This document shows, one piece after another, positions 7,343 through 13,853 of a stretch of 13,853 nucleotides of DNA. The first letter of the stretch is position 1; each line of letters opens with the position of its first letter. The stretch is from Bacteroidota bacterium. GTDB lineage: Bacteria > Bacteroidota > Bacteroidia > B-17B0 > B-17BO. The stretch lies in contig JANXRU010000072.1 of NCBI GenBank assembly GCA_025356715.1, positions 1 to 13,853 of the forward strand, in the 5' to 3' direction. A program made the position numbers and the translations under genes. Under the pieces are notes generated by a model. That model saw only the letters and a program-made list of their open reading frames with translations. It had not been told where the DNA came from and did not search any database.

Positions 7343-8785
7343 TCATTTATACTTTATAAATCTGTAAATAGATTTCACATTTATTAATCCTGAGATAAAT
7401 GCCCATAATCCACAAAATACGCTCATAATTACAAAGTTGATCATCCAATTTGCGGTGAAGGATTTCGAGAAATAATTAAATCCAACGATTCCAATGATAA
7501 ATATGAATAATGCTAAAATTAATCGCATATTAAATTTGAACTTAAATATTTTGCAAGCGAAATAAATTTGAATACCTGCGGTGAAGAACTGAGTAATAAG
7601 GCTACTTACAGCACTTCCCATAGCTTTATATTGAGGTATTAAGATGAAATTTAAAATTAAATTAATGCAAATTCCAATAATTGCCATGGTATTTAATTGT
7701 TTTAAATTACCATTTGCAGTAAGTAATGTCCCAAATATATATGTGGTTGAAACGGCAGTAAAACAAAACATTAAAATACTAAACTCTTTTGATGAGTCTG
7801 TGACTCCATGGTTGATTAATGATGAAATTTCGTTTGCATAAAAAAAGCAACCGACAGATACAATAAGGGCTGGTGTAACCAATAAAATGAAAGCTAGTTT
7901 AACCAATTGCTCAACATTTTCTTTGTATTTTAACATTCGACTAAAAACAGGCAGTAACTGAACAGAAAATAAATAAGCTATCATATTTCCAGCATCCAAC
8001 AAACGGAAAGCTTTGGCGTATATACCTGCTTGCTCAGCCCCTTCGTTTTTAGGTAAAATACGCTCAATCATTACGGCATCTAAGCGATTATAAAATGTCA
8101 TTAATAAAACCAACACGGCAAAGGGAAAACTTTGTTTTAAGATCATTAAACTGAAAGGCCAATTCCAGGTTAATTTAAAATGATTTGTTTTGAAATAAAC
8201 GGTTGCAAAGGCAATAATAGCCGTTAATATATATCCAATTGTTTGAGCATAAACAAACGTCATAATGTCTATGTTTAATCCAAACCATCTAAAAATAAGC
8301 ATCATACAAAGCCCAATCATAATAACTCTATCAGCCACAGAAACAAAACTGTCAGTTTTAAATAAGTGTAATCCTAGTAAATTCGATCTTAAATAAGCGA
8401 TCATACTTATTAAAAATTGATTTACAGCAAGAATTGACAATAGTTTCATGTAGCGGAATTCGTAGCCCATTACTAAACCTAGTGTAATTGTTACTACTAA
8501 GTAAATAATACCTAGCGCTAATTTGAGTGAAAATAAACTACTAAAGTGTTTGGTGAGTAGATGATTGTTTTGGGCAATATTTTTATTATTGAAATTAGTA
8601 ACTCCAAAATCGAGTATGATATTAAGTAAAAAAGAAAAATTAAATAAAATAAAATATTCGCCATAGGCTGCATTACCAACAGCATTTTGAACAGCAGGTT
8701 CTATTCCCAATGGCCAAAATGGTTTAATTAATAGATTAAGAACTATTAAAAAAGCAATATTAGTAACAAATTTTTTCTGGTGCAT
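7343..8785 (-). CDS. Wzx-like polysaccharide/lipid flippase (MOP superfamily)
   Basis: A 480-residue inner-membrane protein with about 12-14 hydrophobic helices, the expected length and pattern for the polysaccharide-transporter branch of the MOP superfamily. It probably flips an undecaprenyl-diphosphate-linked oligosaccharide to the periplasm. Supporting features are the N-terminal AAYGEYFILFNFSFLLNI followed by a DFG segment, where these flippases place a conserved helix-2 motif, and the central AGIYAKAFRLLD block that starts the second half of the fold. Start choice: an in-frame TTG at 8803 would add six residues (reading MPDFKT), but the ATG at 8785 gives MHQKKFVTN and leaves room for a TATATTTG box at 8808-8815. 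It is the first gene of the tight minus-strand run with the Wzz pair and the ligase/polymerase, which supports a glycan rather than a peptidoglycan-precursor substrate. Substrate structure cannot be told from sequence. Confidence 0.87.
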   Translation of the reverse strand: MHQKKFVTNIAFLIVLNLLIKPFWPLGIEPAVQNAVGNAAYGEYFILFNFSFLLNIILDFGVTNFNNKNIAQNNHLLTKHFSSLFSLKLALGIIYLVVTITLGLVMGYEFRYMKLLSILAVNQFLISMIAYLRSNLLGLHLFKTDSFVSVADRVIMIGLCMMLIFRWFGLNIDIMTFVYAQTIGYILTAIIAFATVYFKTNHFKLTWNWPFSLMILKQSFPFAVLVLLMTFYNRLDAVMIERILPKNEGAEQAGIYAKAFRLLDAGNMIAYLFSVQLLPVFSRMLKYKENVEQLVKLAFILLVTPALIVSVGCFFYANEISSLINHGVTDSSKEFSILMFCFTAVSTTYIFGTLLTANGNLKQLNTMAIIGICINLILNFILIPQYKAMGSAVSSLITQFFTAGIQIYFACKIFKFKFNMRLILALFIFIIGIVGFNYFSKSFTANWMINFVIMSVFCGLWAFISGLINVKSIYRFIKYK

Positions 8786-8807
8786 TGTTTTAAAATCGGG
8801 CAAAAGG

Positions 8808-8815
8808 CAAATATA
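8808..8815 (-). promoter_or_regulatory. Candidate -7 promoter box for the glycan operon
   Basis: On the minus strand the sequence reads TATATTTG, an exact match to the Bacteroidota -7 consensus TAnnTTTG, 22 bases before the flippase ATG at 8785. No matching -33 TTG/TTTG element is seen at the usual 17-23 base spacing, and such AT-rich octamers arise by chance, so the call is tentative. It sits in the only sizeable gap (8786-8897) of this strand between the acyltransferase and the glycan genes, which is where a promoter would be expected. The rest of that gap holds no hairpin or gene that I can see. Confidence 0.35.
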
Positions 8816-8897
8816 TTGTTTTACTTTATATTAGCTATAAGATAACTAAATATAACGCTGTACTTACTAAAAAATTGTATTGGTAACAAAAAATAGA

Positions 8898-9767
8898 TTA
8901 TCGCTTGTGTTTCCATCTCCTATGGCTCCATAACCAAATTTCGGGATGAGATTTGATGTCATTTTCTAATTTCCGAGTATGTAATTCAGAAATTTCACCC
9001 TCTTCAGTGTTTTTAGGTTCCGAAACTAACATTTCGGCATTTGCTTCGTAATAACCACGTTTTAATTTATTTACAGTTACGAATACTACAGGATAATTTA
9101 GTTTTTGTGCTATTTTTTCAGTGCCCCAAAATATAGGAGTATCTTGATTTAAAAAAGTTGTCCAATAGGCATTTTCTGGCGATGGGGTTTGATCCGCAAT
9201 AAAAGCTGTTGCATTTACTTCGTTTCTATTTCCAATCATTCCACGCATTGTGTCTTTCATAGCATATAATTTTGAACCAAATCGAGTACGCATGCCATAC
9301 ATTAATTTATCAAAATGCCTATTGGTTAATGGATGATATATAACGTATAGTTGTTGTTTATTAATTAAGCTAAACGAATTGCCTGCCCATTCCCAATTTC
9401 CATAATGCCCCATTACTAAAATGCAGGATTTATTTCGAGTATATAATTCATCAAAAAGAGCTATCGCCTTTGGGGTTAGTTTACAGCGCTTAATGGCTTC
9501 TTTCTTTGATATAGTAAGTGTTTTTAGTGTTTCTAAAAATAAATCAACCAAGTAATGATAAAATTGTTTTTCTATTTTTTTGAGATCTTCAGTAGATTTA
9601 TCTGGGAAAGAATGTTTTAAATTTTCAAACACTACTTTTTTTCTATAACCAATAATTCGATACAATAAAAAGTAAATCCCGTCAGAAAATAAATAAAATA
9701 TAGGAAAGGGAAGTAGTGAAATTAAATAGAGAAATGGAAGGGCAATGTAAAATAGGATGCTACTCAT
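8898..9767 (-). CDS. LpxL/LpxM-like lipid A acyltransferase
   Basis: A 289-residue member of the bacterial lipid A biosynthesis acyltransferase family (HtrB/LpxL/LpxM), which adds a secondary acyl chain to the lipid A precursor at the inner-membrane cytoplasmic face. A hydrophobic N-terminal anchor (about 4-37) is followed by the basic YRKKVVFENLKHSFP block (41-55). The catalytic HX4E motif is present as GHYGNWEW with H121 and E126. FIADQTP (189-195) and the C-terminal WLWSHRRWKHKR (278-289) are also family hallmarks. It is slightly shorter than the roughly 306-residue E. coli LpxL. The start is ATG at 9767, divergent from the plus-strand gene at 9877. It lies upstream of the flippase on the same strand, but a 112-base gap makes cotranscription uncertain. 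The exact acyl chain and position on lipid A cannot be assigned. Confidence 0.9.
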   Translation of the reverse strand: MSSILFYIALPFLYLISLLPFPIFYLFSDGIYFLLYRIIGYRKKVVFENLKHSFPDKSTEDLKKIEKQFYHYLVDLFLETLKTLTISKKEAIKRCKLTPKAIALFDELYTRNKSCILVMGHYGNWEWAGNSFSLINKQQLYVIYHPLTNRHFDKLMYGMRTRFGSKLYAMKDTMRGMIGNRNEVNATAFIADQTPSPENAYWTTFLNQDTPIFWGTEKIAQKLNYPVVFVTVNKLKRGYYEANAEMLVSEPKNTEEGEISELHTRKLENDIKSHPEIWLWSHRRWKHKR

Positions 9768-9840
9768 GGCTTAAAAATACAGTTTTTAAAGAAACTATGC
9801 CATTTTATCCACAAAAAGTGGTGTTTTAATTATGTTTATT

Positions 9841-9848
9841 TATATTTA
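9841..9848 (+). promoter_or_regulatory. Possible -7 box in the divergent intergenic region
   Basis: The 109-base gap between the acyltransferase and the PorE-like gene must hold promoters for both directions. TATATTTA here matches TAnnTTTG except at the last base and lies 28 bases before the ATG at 9877. No convincing -33 element is visible, and no better candidate was found on the other strand. The match is weak and could be chance in such AT-rich sequence. Confidence 0.22.
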
Positions 9849-9876
9849 GGGTTGAATATAACGACGACTTTTAACT

Positions 9877-11487
9877 ATGAAAAAATTATTTACTACTTTC
9901 TGTTTCTTTGCATTACTTACTAATGTTAATGCAATTGATGCTGGCGACCAAGTAAAATTGATGTTAGCGAAGCAAAAACTATTTGCAGGCCAATACATTG
10001 GAGCATTAAATATTTATAAAGAAGTATTAGTTAAAAATCCAGATGATGCCTCTGTACTTTATTATGTTGGTAAATGTCAATATGAACTAAAAAATAATGA
10101 GGAAGCATTGGTAACCTTAAAAAAAGCAGTGACTACTAATAAAGACGTTAAACCTGAGACTCATTTGTTGATTGGAAAAATTTATTTGAAAGATGGTAAA
10201 ATCGAAGAAGCTTTGTTAGAATTTAATGCTTATAAAACATCGGCGAGTTCTAAACAAGCTTTGGAAGAAGAAGTTGATGTTTATATCAGCCATTGTAATA
10301 ATGCAAGAAAGTTTATGATAAGCCCTATCGATGTTAAAATTGAAAACATGGGCACGGCCATTAATACTAAATTTGCTGATAAAACACCATGTATAAGTGC
10401 TGATGGTAAAAAATTAGTTTTTACTTCTCGCCGTCCTGAAACTACTGATTCACCAACAGATGTAGAAGGTGATGGAAGTTTTTTTGAAGATATTTATATT
10501 TCAAATTGGGATACCGTTTCCAAAAAATGGACAGATGCTGAAACAGTTCCTGGTAATGTAAATACAGATGCACATGATGCATGTACGAGTATATCGCCAG
10601 ACGGAAAGCAAATTTATATTTATAAAAATGATGTGAGAGATCCTGAATCAAGAGGTGGTGATATTTTTGTATCAAAAGTTGTGAGTAATAAATGGAAAAC
10701 ACCTGAGCCAATGGGTAAGCCTATTAATACAAGCTTTTGGGAAGGTGGCGCTTGTATTTCTCCAGACAGTAAAACATTATATTTTATTAGTGAGCGTAAA
10801 GGTGGGTTTGGTCATGCTGATATTTGGATGGTAAATCGTATATCGAAAACAGAGTGGGGTAAGCCCATGAACCTTGGAGCAGAAGTAAATTCAGAATACG
10901 ACGAGGTTGGTGTATTTTTAGCACCTGATGGTAAAACATTGTTTTTCTCGTCTAATGGAAAAGGCTCTATGGGTTCATATGATGTATTTAAAACAATTTT
11001 AGAAGGAGGTAAATGGAGTAAGCCAGAAAATATTGGATATCCAATTAACACGGTAAACAGCGATGGGCCATTAGTTGCTAGTGCAGATGCAAAAACTGCT
11101 TTTATAGCCAGTGATAGAGCAGGTGGCTTAGGAGGGTCTGATATTTATAAAGTGGATTTAAGTAATTATGGATTATTTGAAAAAGATGGGGTAAAGAAAA
11201 CGAATACAGGATTAAGTATTTTAAAAGGTGTTATTCGTGATGGCTTTGAAGGAAGTGGTATAGCTGGAGTGGATATTAAAATTATGGATGCAGCTGGAGC
11301 AGTTGCGGCAACAACAATAACCAATGATAATGGAGAATACTTTATAACCTTGAAAGGTGGCATTATTTATACTGTAAAGGTTTCCAAAAAAGGATATAAG
11401 GAAACAGAAGAAAAAGCAGATTTAAAAATTGGTAAAAACGACACCTATTCATTAGAAAAACAAATTATGATGTCTAAGGATAAATAA
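9877..11487 (+). CDS. Secreted TPR/PD40 beta-propeller/carboxypeptidase-regulatory-like protein (PorE-like without OmpA domain)
   Basis: A 536-residue exported protein. A signal peptide (MKKLFTTFCFFALLTNVNA, likely cut after residue 19, no lipobox cysteine at the cut) is followed by TPR repeats (about 26-140). Next is a propeller with five PD40/WD40-like repeats (about 155-428), seen as CISADGKKLVFTS, SISPDGKQIYIY, CISPDSKTLYFIS, FLAPDGKTLFFSS and ASADAKTAFIAS. A carboxypeptidase-regulatory or CnaB-like beta sandwich (about 448-530) follows, with GVIRDGFEGSGIAGVDI and NDNGEYFITL. This domain order matches PorE-type periplasmic proteins of Bacteroidota, which end in an OmpA peptidoglycan-binding domain and act in type IX secretion. 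Here the protein stops after the sandwich, with no OmpA motif and no T9SS C-terminal signal. A periplasmic or surface role is likely, but a secretion role is inference. It has its own divergent promoter region upstream and a strong terminator downstream, so it looks monocistronic. Confidence 0.85.
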   Translation: MKKLFTTFCFFALLTNVNAIDAGDQVKLMLAKQKLFAGQYIGALNIYKEVLVKNPDDASVLYYVGKCQYELKNNEEALVTLKKAVTTNKDVKPETHLLIGKIYLKDGKIEEALLEFNAYKTSASSKQALEEEVDVYISHCNNARKFMISPIDVKIENMGTAINTKFADKTPCISADGKKLVFTSRRPETTDSPTDVEGDGSFFEDIYISNWDTVSKKWTDAETVPGNVNTDAHDACTSISPDGKQIYIYKNDVRDPESRGGDIFVSKVVSNKWKTPEPMGKPINTSFWEGGACISPDSKTLYFISERKGGFGHADIWMVNRISKTEWGKPMNLGAEVNSEYDEVGVFLAPDGKTLFFSSNGKGSMGSYDVFKTILEGGKWSKPENIGYPINTVNSDGPLVASADAKTAFIASDRAGGLGGSDIYKVDLSNYGLFEKDGVKKTNTGLSILKGVIRDGFEGSGIAGVDIKIMDAAGAVAATTITNDNGEYFITLKGGIIYTVKVSKKGYKETEEKADLKIGKNDTYSLEKQIMMSKDK

Positions 11488-11505
11488 AATTAAAAAAAAT
11501 AAACT

Positions 11506-11544
11506 AAAAAAAGCCTGTTTGAATATTTCAAACAGGCTTTTTTT
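11506..11544. terminator. Bidirectional intrinsic terminator between convergent genes
   Basis: An 11-bp perfect inverted repeat, AGCCTGTTTGA (11512-11522) and TCAAACAGGCT (11528-11538), has a 5-base loop. It is flanked by a run of seven A on the left (11506-11512) and seven T on the right (11538-11544), giving a U-tract after the hairpin in either direction. It lies 18 bases after the stop of the PorE-like gene and 18 bases beyond the glyA stop, so it should end transcription of both convergent units. Confidence 0.93.
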
Positions 11545-11562
11545 AATGAATTTCAATATCGA

Positions 11563-12840
11563 CTAATTCTCAGCAAATAATGGAAACTTAGTCATCATTG
11601 TATTTATTTTAGTTTTTAATTTGGCAATTTCTTTTGGATTATCTTTATGTTTTAAAGCGGCATCAATGTATTCGACTACTTTTAAACAATCTTTTTCTTT
11701 TAACCCACGGCTTGTAATTGCTGGTGTTCCAATACGAATCCCAGAAGTTACAAAAGGTGATTTATCATCAAAAGGCACCATATTTTTGTTAACAGTAATA
11801 TCAGCTTCTCCTAATGCTTTTTCGGCTTCTTTACCTGTGAGATTTTTACTTCTTAAATCAATTAACATACAGTGATTATCAGTGCCTCCCGAAATGATTT
11901 TATAACCTTTTTCAATTAATGCTTTAGCCATTGTTTGTGCATTTTTAATTACTTGCACACAATATAACATATACTCATCGCTTAAACATTCGCCATAGGC
12001 AATAGCTTTCGCTGCAATAACGTGTTCTAACGGACCGCCTTGAGTTCCAGGAAAAACACCCATATCTAAACAAGCACTCATCATTTTTAATTCACCTTTA
12101 GGTGTTTTTTCTCCCATAGGATTTTCAAAATCCTTGCCCATCATAATCATTCCGCCTCTTGGTCCGCGTAATGTTTTGTGAGTTGTTGTTGTAACAATAT
12201 GGCAATGAGGTAATGGATCATTTAAAATACCTTTAGCTATTAATCCTGATGGATGAGAAATGTCGGCTAAAAGCAGAGCTCCCACGCTATCTGCAATTTT
12301 ACGTAAACGAGCATAATCCCAATCGCGAGAATAGGCAGAAGCACCACAAATAATCATTTTTGGTTTTTCTTTTTTTGCTGTTTCTTCTACTTTATCGTAG
12401 TTTACTTTGCCAGTTTTTTCTTCTACGCCGTAAAAAGTAGCACGGTATAACTTACCTGAAAAATTAACTGGTGACCCGTGTGTTAAATGTCCTCCATGTG
12501 ATAAATCAAAACCTAAAATGGTATCACCAGGTTTTAAACAAGCTAACATTACGGCTGCATTTGCTTGAGCTCCAGAATGTGGTTGAACGTTAACCCAAAC
12601 AGCCCCAAATAATTCTTTAGCTCTATCGATAGCTAATTGTTCTACTTTATCAACCACTTCACAACCGCCATAATAGCGTTTGTTTGGTAATCCTTCAGCA
12701 TATTTGTTAGTAAGCACACTTCCCATGGCTTTCATTACTTGATTACTTACGTAATTTTCGCTAGCGATTAATTCTATACCACGCGTTTGACGTTCTTGCT
12801 CTTCTTTAATTAATTTAAAAATGATAGTGTCTTTTTTCAT
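11563..12840 (-). CDS. glyA: Serine hydroxymethyltransferase
   Basis: A 425-residue PLP enzyme that interconverts serine and glycine with tetrahydrofolate and 5,10-methylene-tetrahydrofolate, in the cytoplasm. Diagnostic segments are [11 protein letters not shown] near the N-terminus, [41 protein letters not shown] (cofactor-binding Asp and His around 193 and 196), and [14 protein letters not shown] with the Schiff-base lysine at about 222. [14 protein letters not shown] lies in the C-terminal domain. Length is normal for the family. The frame is open further back to a TTG at 12897, but the ATG at 12840 (MKKDTIIF) gives the expected N-terminus, and the extra 19 residues would overlap the preceding gene. 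It lies 13 bases after the stop of the exosortase-linked membrane protein, so it probably shares that transcript, an unusual partnership for a housekeeping one-carbon enzyme. It ends before the shared terminator. Confidence 0.96.
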   Translation of the reverse strand: MKKDTIIFKLIKEEQERQTRGIELIASENYVSNQVMKAMGSVLTNKYAEGLPNKRYYGGCEVVDKVEQLAIDRAKELFGAVWVNVQPHSGAQANAAVMLACLKPGDTILGFDLSHGGHLTHGSPVNFSGKLYRATFYGVEEKTGKVNYDKVEETAKKEKPKMIICGASAYSRDWDYARLRKIADSVGALLLADISHPSGLIAKGILNDPLPHCHIVTTTTHKTLRGPRGGMIMMGKDFENPMGEKTPKGELKMMSACLDMGVFPGTQGGPLEHVIAAKAIAYGECLSDEYMLYCVQVIKNAQTMAKALIEKGYKIISGGTDNHCMLIDLRSKNLTGKEAEKALGEADITVNKNMVPFDDKSPFVTSGIRIGTPAITSRGLKEKDCLKVVEYIDAALKHKDNPKEIAKLKTKINTMMTKFPLFAEN

Positions 12841-12853
12841 AAATTTTGGTGTG

Positions 12854-13330
12854 TTATTTTTGAATTTGTAATTTTTTATAAAGTGTACTAGCTGCAATCA
12901 TGAAAAATGCTACTAAAGGAGACTGTGCAATACCCATCAGCCATCTACTAAGCGTATATTCATCACCATCTAATTGATTATTGACAAAATAATTATACGC
13001 CATAATAATACTTGAAAGAATAAATAATAAGGTGTAAATATAAATAATCCAACGTGTAAATTGTTTATCAATACAAATTATTTTTACGGTATAATAAGTA
13101 GCTGTAAAATAAGCTAAAAAATAAAATACGGTCAAAAAATACTTGCCATAATACATGGTTGAATAATCTAAAGTGGATAAAACATGCAAACTATTTGGTA
13201 AAAATAAATTTGGGTGATGGTAATATATCGCATAAAGTTGATTATTTATATTGACAAATATGAACTCTCTACTAAAGCCTAATAGCGCAAAGCAAGTAAG
13301 AAAAATTAAATATTTAATGGTTGTTTTCAG
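12854..13330 (-). CDS. Exosortase-associated small membrane protein with a non-canonical start
   Basis: A multi-spanning membrane protein encoded directly after the exosortase. The first ordinary start (TTG at 13189) would give only 111 residues, but the frame is open back to a stop at 13334-13336. That added stretch encodes [14 protein letters not shown] (a membrane segment), an Arg-Glu in [13 protein letters not shown], and a loop. The extension looks like the natural N-terminus. No ATG, GTG or TTG exists there; possible starts are CTG at 13330 (reading [10 protein letters not shown], 158 residues, overlapping the exosortase by 17 bases) or ATT at 13318 (154 residues, beginning inside the exosortase His codon and overlapping its stop). 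CTG is chosen here. About four hydrophobic segments are visible, the last followed by a Lys-rich tail (LYKKLQIQK). Bacteroidota exosortases often have a small membrane partner next door, with unknown role; I cannot assign this one to a named partner family with certainty. Confidence 0.7.
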   Translation of the reverse strand: MKTTIKYLIFLTCFALLGFSREFIFVNINNQLYAIYYHHPNLFLPNSLHVLSTLDYSTMYYGKYFLTVFYFLAYFTATYYTVKIICIDKQFTRWIIYIYTLLFILSSIIMAYNYFVNNQLDGDEYTLSRWLMGIAQSPLVAFFMIAASTLYKKLQIQK

Positions 13331-13853
13331 AAGCTAAAGATGGTTTTGAAAATTTATTGACCCAAAGCATCCATAGCCCAAATACAATGCTATAAACAAT
13401 GAATGTGAATGTGTAGGTGTGATTAAAATTAAGATATTGAGGATAATAAAGCGAAATAAGAGATAAGCTAACAATTCGAAGGATATTAATAATATTAACA
13501 ATCAATACTCCCAACGGAACATACCACAATTTATTTTTGAAACTACCAGGATAGGCAATCACAAAAATGGCGAATAAAAACATTAATGTTATGCCATTAC
13601 AAGGGCCTCCGATCCAAACACCATTTGAACCGTCAACACCGAACACCTGAAAATCATTAACTTCTTTACTTGCAAAAGTATGATAACCTAAGGACTCCAA
13701 AATGTAAGTGCAAAAATGGATAAGTTTACGAACGAATTGTTGATCTAAATTCGTATGTTTTTTAATAATAAACTCATGCACTAAATAGCAAAAACTATAC
13801 AAAAAGCTAGCCTTAACTATAAAAAATTGAAACTTATTTTTAATTAAATTAGC
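13314..13853 (-). CDS. Exosortase family protein (5' end beyond right edge)
   Basis: An inner-membrane cysteine transpeptidase-like sorting enzyme of the exosortase/archaeosortase family, in the small single-domain form common in Bacteroidota (XrtF-like in size). The catalytic triad is complete and in order: Cys in GGPCNGITL (codon 13599-13601), Arg in NIINILRIVSL (codon 13476-13478) and His in NFNHTYTF (codon 13419-13421), each at a membrane-segment boundary. About five to six hydrophobic helices are present. The frame continues past the TTG at 13802 to the right edge with no stop, encoding ANLIKNKFQFFIVKASF, which resembles the first membrane helix of these enzymes, so the true start lies just outside the window. 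The protein would cut sorting-signal proteins and probably attach them to a surface glycan or lipid; no target with a C-terminal sorting signal is seen here. It is the first visible gene of the unit leading to glyA. Confidence 0.85.
   Translation of the reverse strand, partial: ANLIKNKFQFFIVKASFLYSFCYLVHEFIIKKHTNLDQQFVRKLIHFCTYILESLGYHTFASKEVNDFQVFGVDGSNGVWIGGPCNGITLMFLFAIFVIAYPGSFKNKLWYVPLGVLIVNIINILRIVSLSLISLYYPQYLNFNHTYTFTFIVYSIVFGLWMLWVNKFSKPSLASENNH

Noticed and set aside
9809..9821. Short palindrome CCAC-AAAAA-GTGG between the divergent genes, a possible operator
   Set aside because: Four-base arms around a homopolymer are expected by chance; no second copy was seen nearby.
10442..11363. 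Three antisense open frames on the minus strand inside the PorE-like gene
   Set aside because: They are opposite a clear domain-rich coding region, match no motif and are explained by the codon pattern of the real gene.
12841..12897. 19-residue N-terminal extension of serine hydroxymethyltransferase from a TTG at 12897
   Set aside because: It would overlap the preceding gene and adds sequence not found in the family; the ATG at 12840 gives the normal N-terminus.
13190..13313. Apparent 124-base gap between exosortase and the next gene
   Set aside because: Not a true gap: the frame of the small membrane protein is open through it and encodes a plausible N-terminal membrane helix.
1..13853. 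Mobile elements, CRISPR arrays, tRNA genes or prophage remains
   Set aside because: No transposase or integrase frames, regularly spaced repeats, cloverleaf-like tRNA sequence or target-site duplications were seen on either strand.

Overview
This AT-rich window looks like chromosomal DNA from a member of the Bacteroidota, probably Flavobacteriales/Chitinophagales-like. Signs of this are the lack of clear Shine-Dalgarno sequences, one candidate TAnnTTTG-type -7 box, a PorE-like TPR/beta-propeller secreted protein, a small single-domain exosortase of the Bacteroidota type, and an LpxL-family acyltransferase. No tRNA, rRNA, CRISPR array or insertion sequence was seen, and coding density is very high. 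No genus can be named from the sequence alone.

Layout, left to right. (a) 1-120: the 3' end of a plus-strand gene for a probable outer-membrane barrel protein. It is followed after 12 bases by a plus-strand flavoprotein disulfide-reductase relative (133-1626) that has lost the usual active-site cysteine pair. (b) 1638-8785: a minus-strand run read right to left: Wzx-type flippase, two tandem Wzz-like chain-length proteins, an O-antigen ligase/Wzy-like polymerase, a DUF1415 protein, and a 557-residue protein with a GNAT-like core. Junctions are tight (20, 17 and 1 base, an 8-base overlap, then 65 bases), so at least the first five genes look like one operon. The first four would flip, size and polymerise or ligate a lipid-linked surface glycan. 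No glycosyltransferase lies in the window, so synthesis of the glycan must be encoded elsewhere. (c) 8898-9767: an LpxL-like lipid A acyltransferase, same strand, upstream of the glycan genes. (d) 9877-11487: a divergent plus-strand gene for a secreted TPR, PD40-propeller and carboxypeptidase-regulatory-like protein, which ends at a strong bidirectional terminator (about 11506-11544). (e) 11563-13853: a minus-strand run with an exosortase (running off the right edge), a small membrane protein and glyA (serine hydroxymethyltransferase).

The window is dominated by cell-envelope functions: lipid A acylation, surface polysaccharide export, and protein sorting. The most interesting point is the exosortase pair. 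The small membrane protein between the exosortase and glyA is longer than its first ordinary start codon implies. Its frame is open back into the exosortase gene and encodes an extra hydrophobic segment and an Arg-Glu motif, yet has no ATG/GTG/TTG there, so it probably starts at CTG (13330) or ATT (13318). Other points worth a second look are the cysteine-less flavoprotein with a C-terminal CxxC, the GNAT-like protein next to DUF1415, and the PorE-like protein lacking an OmpA domain.
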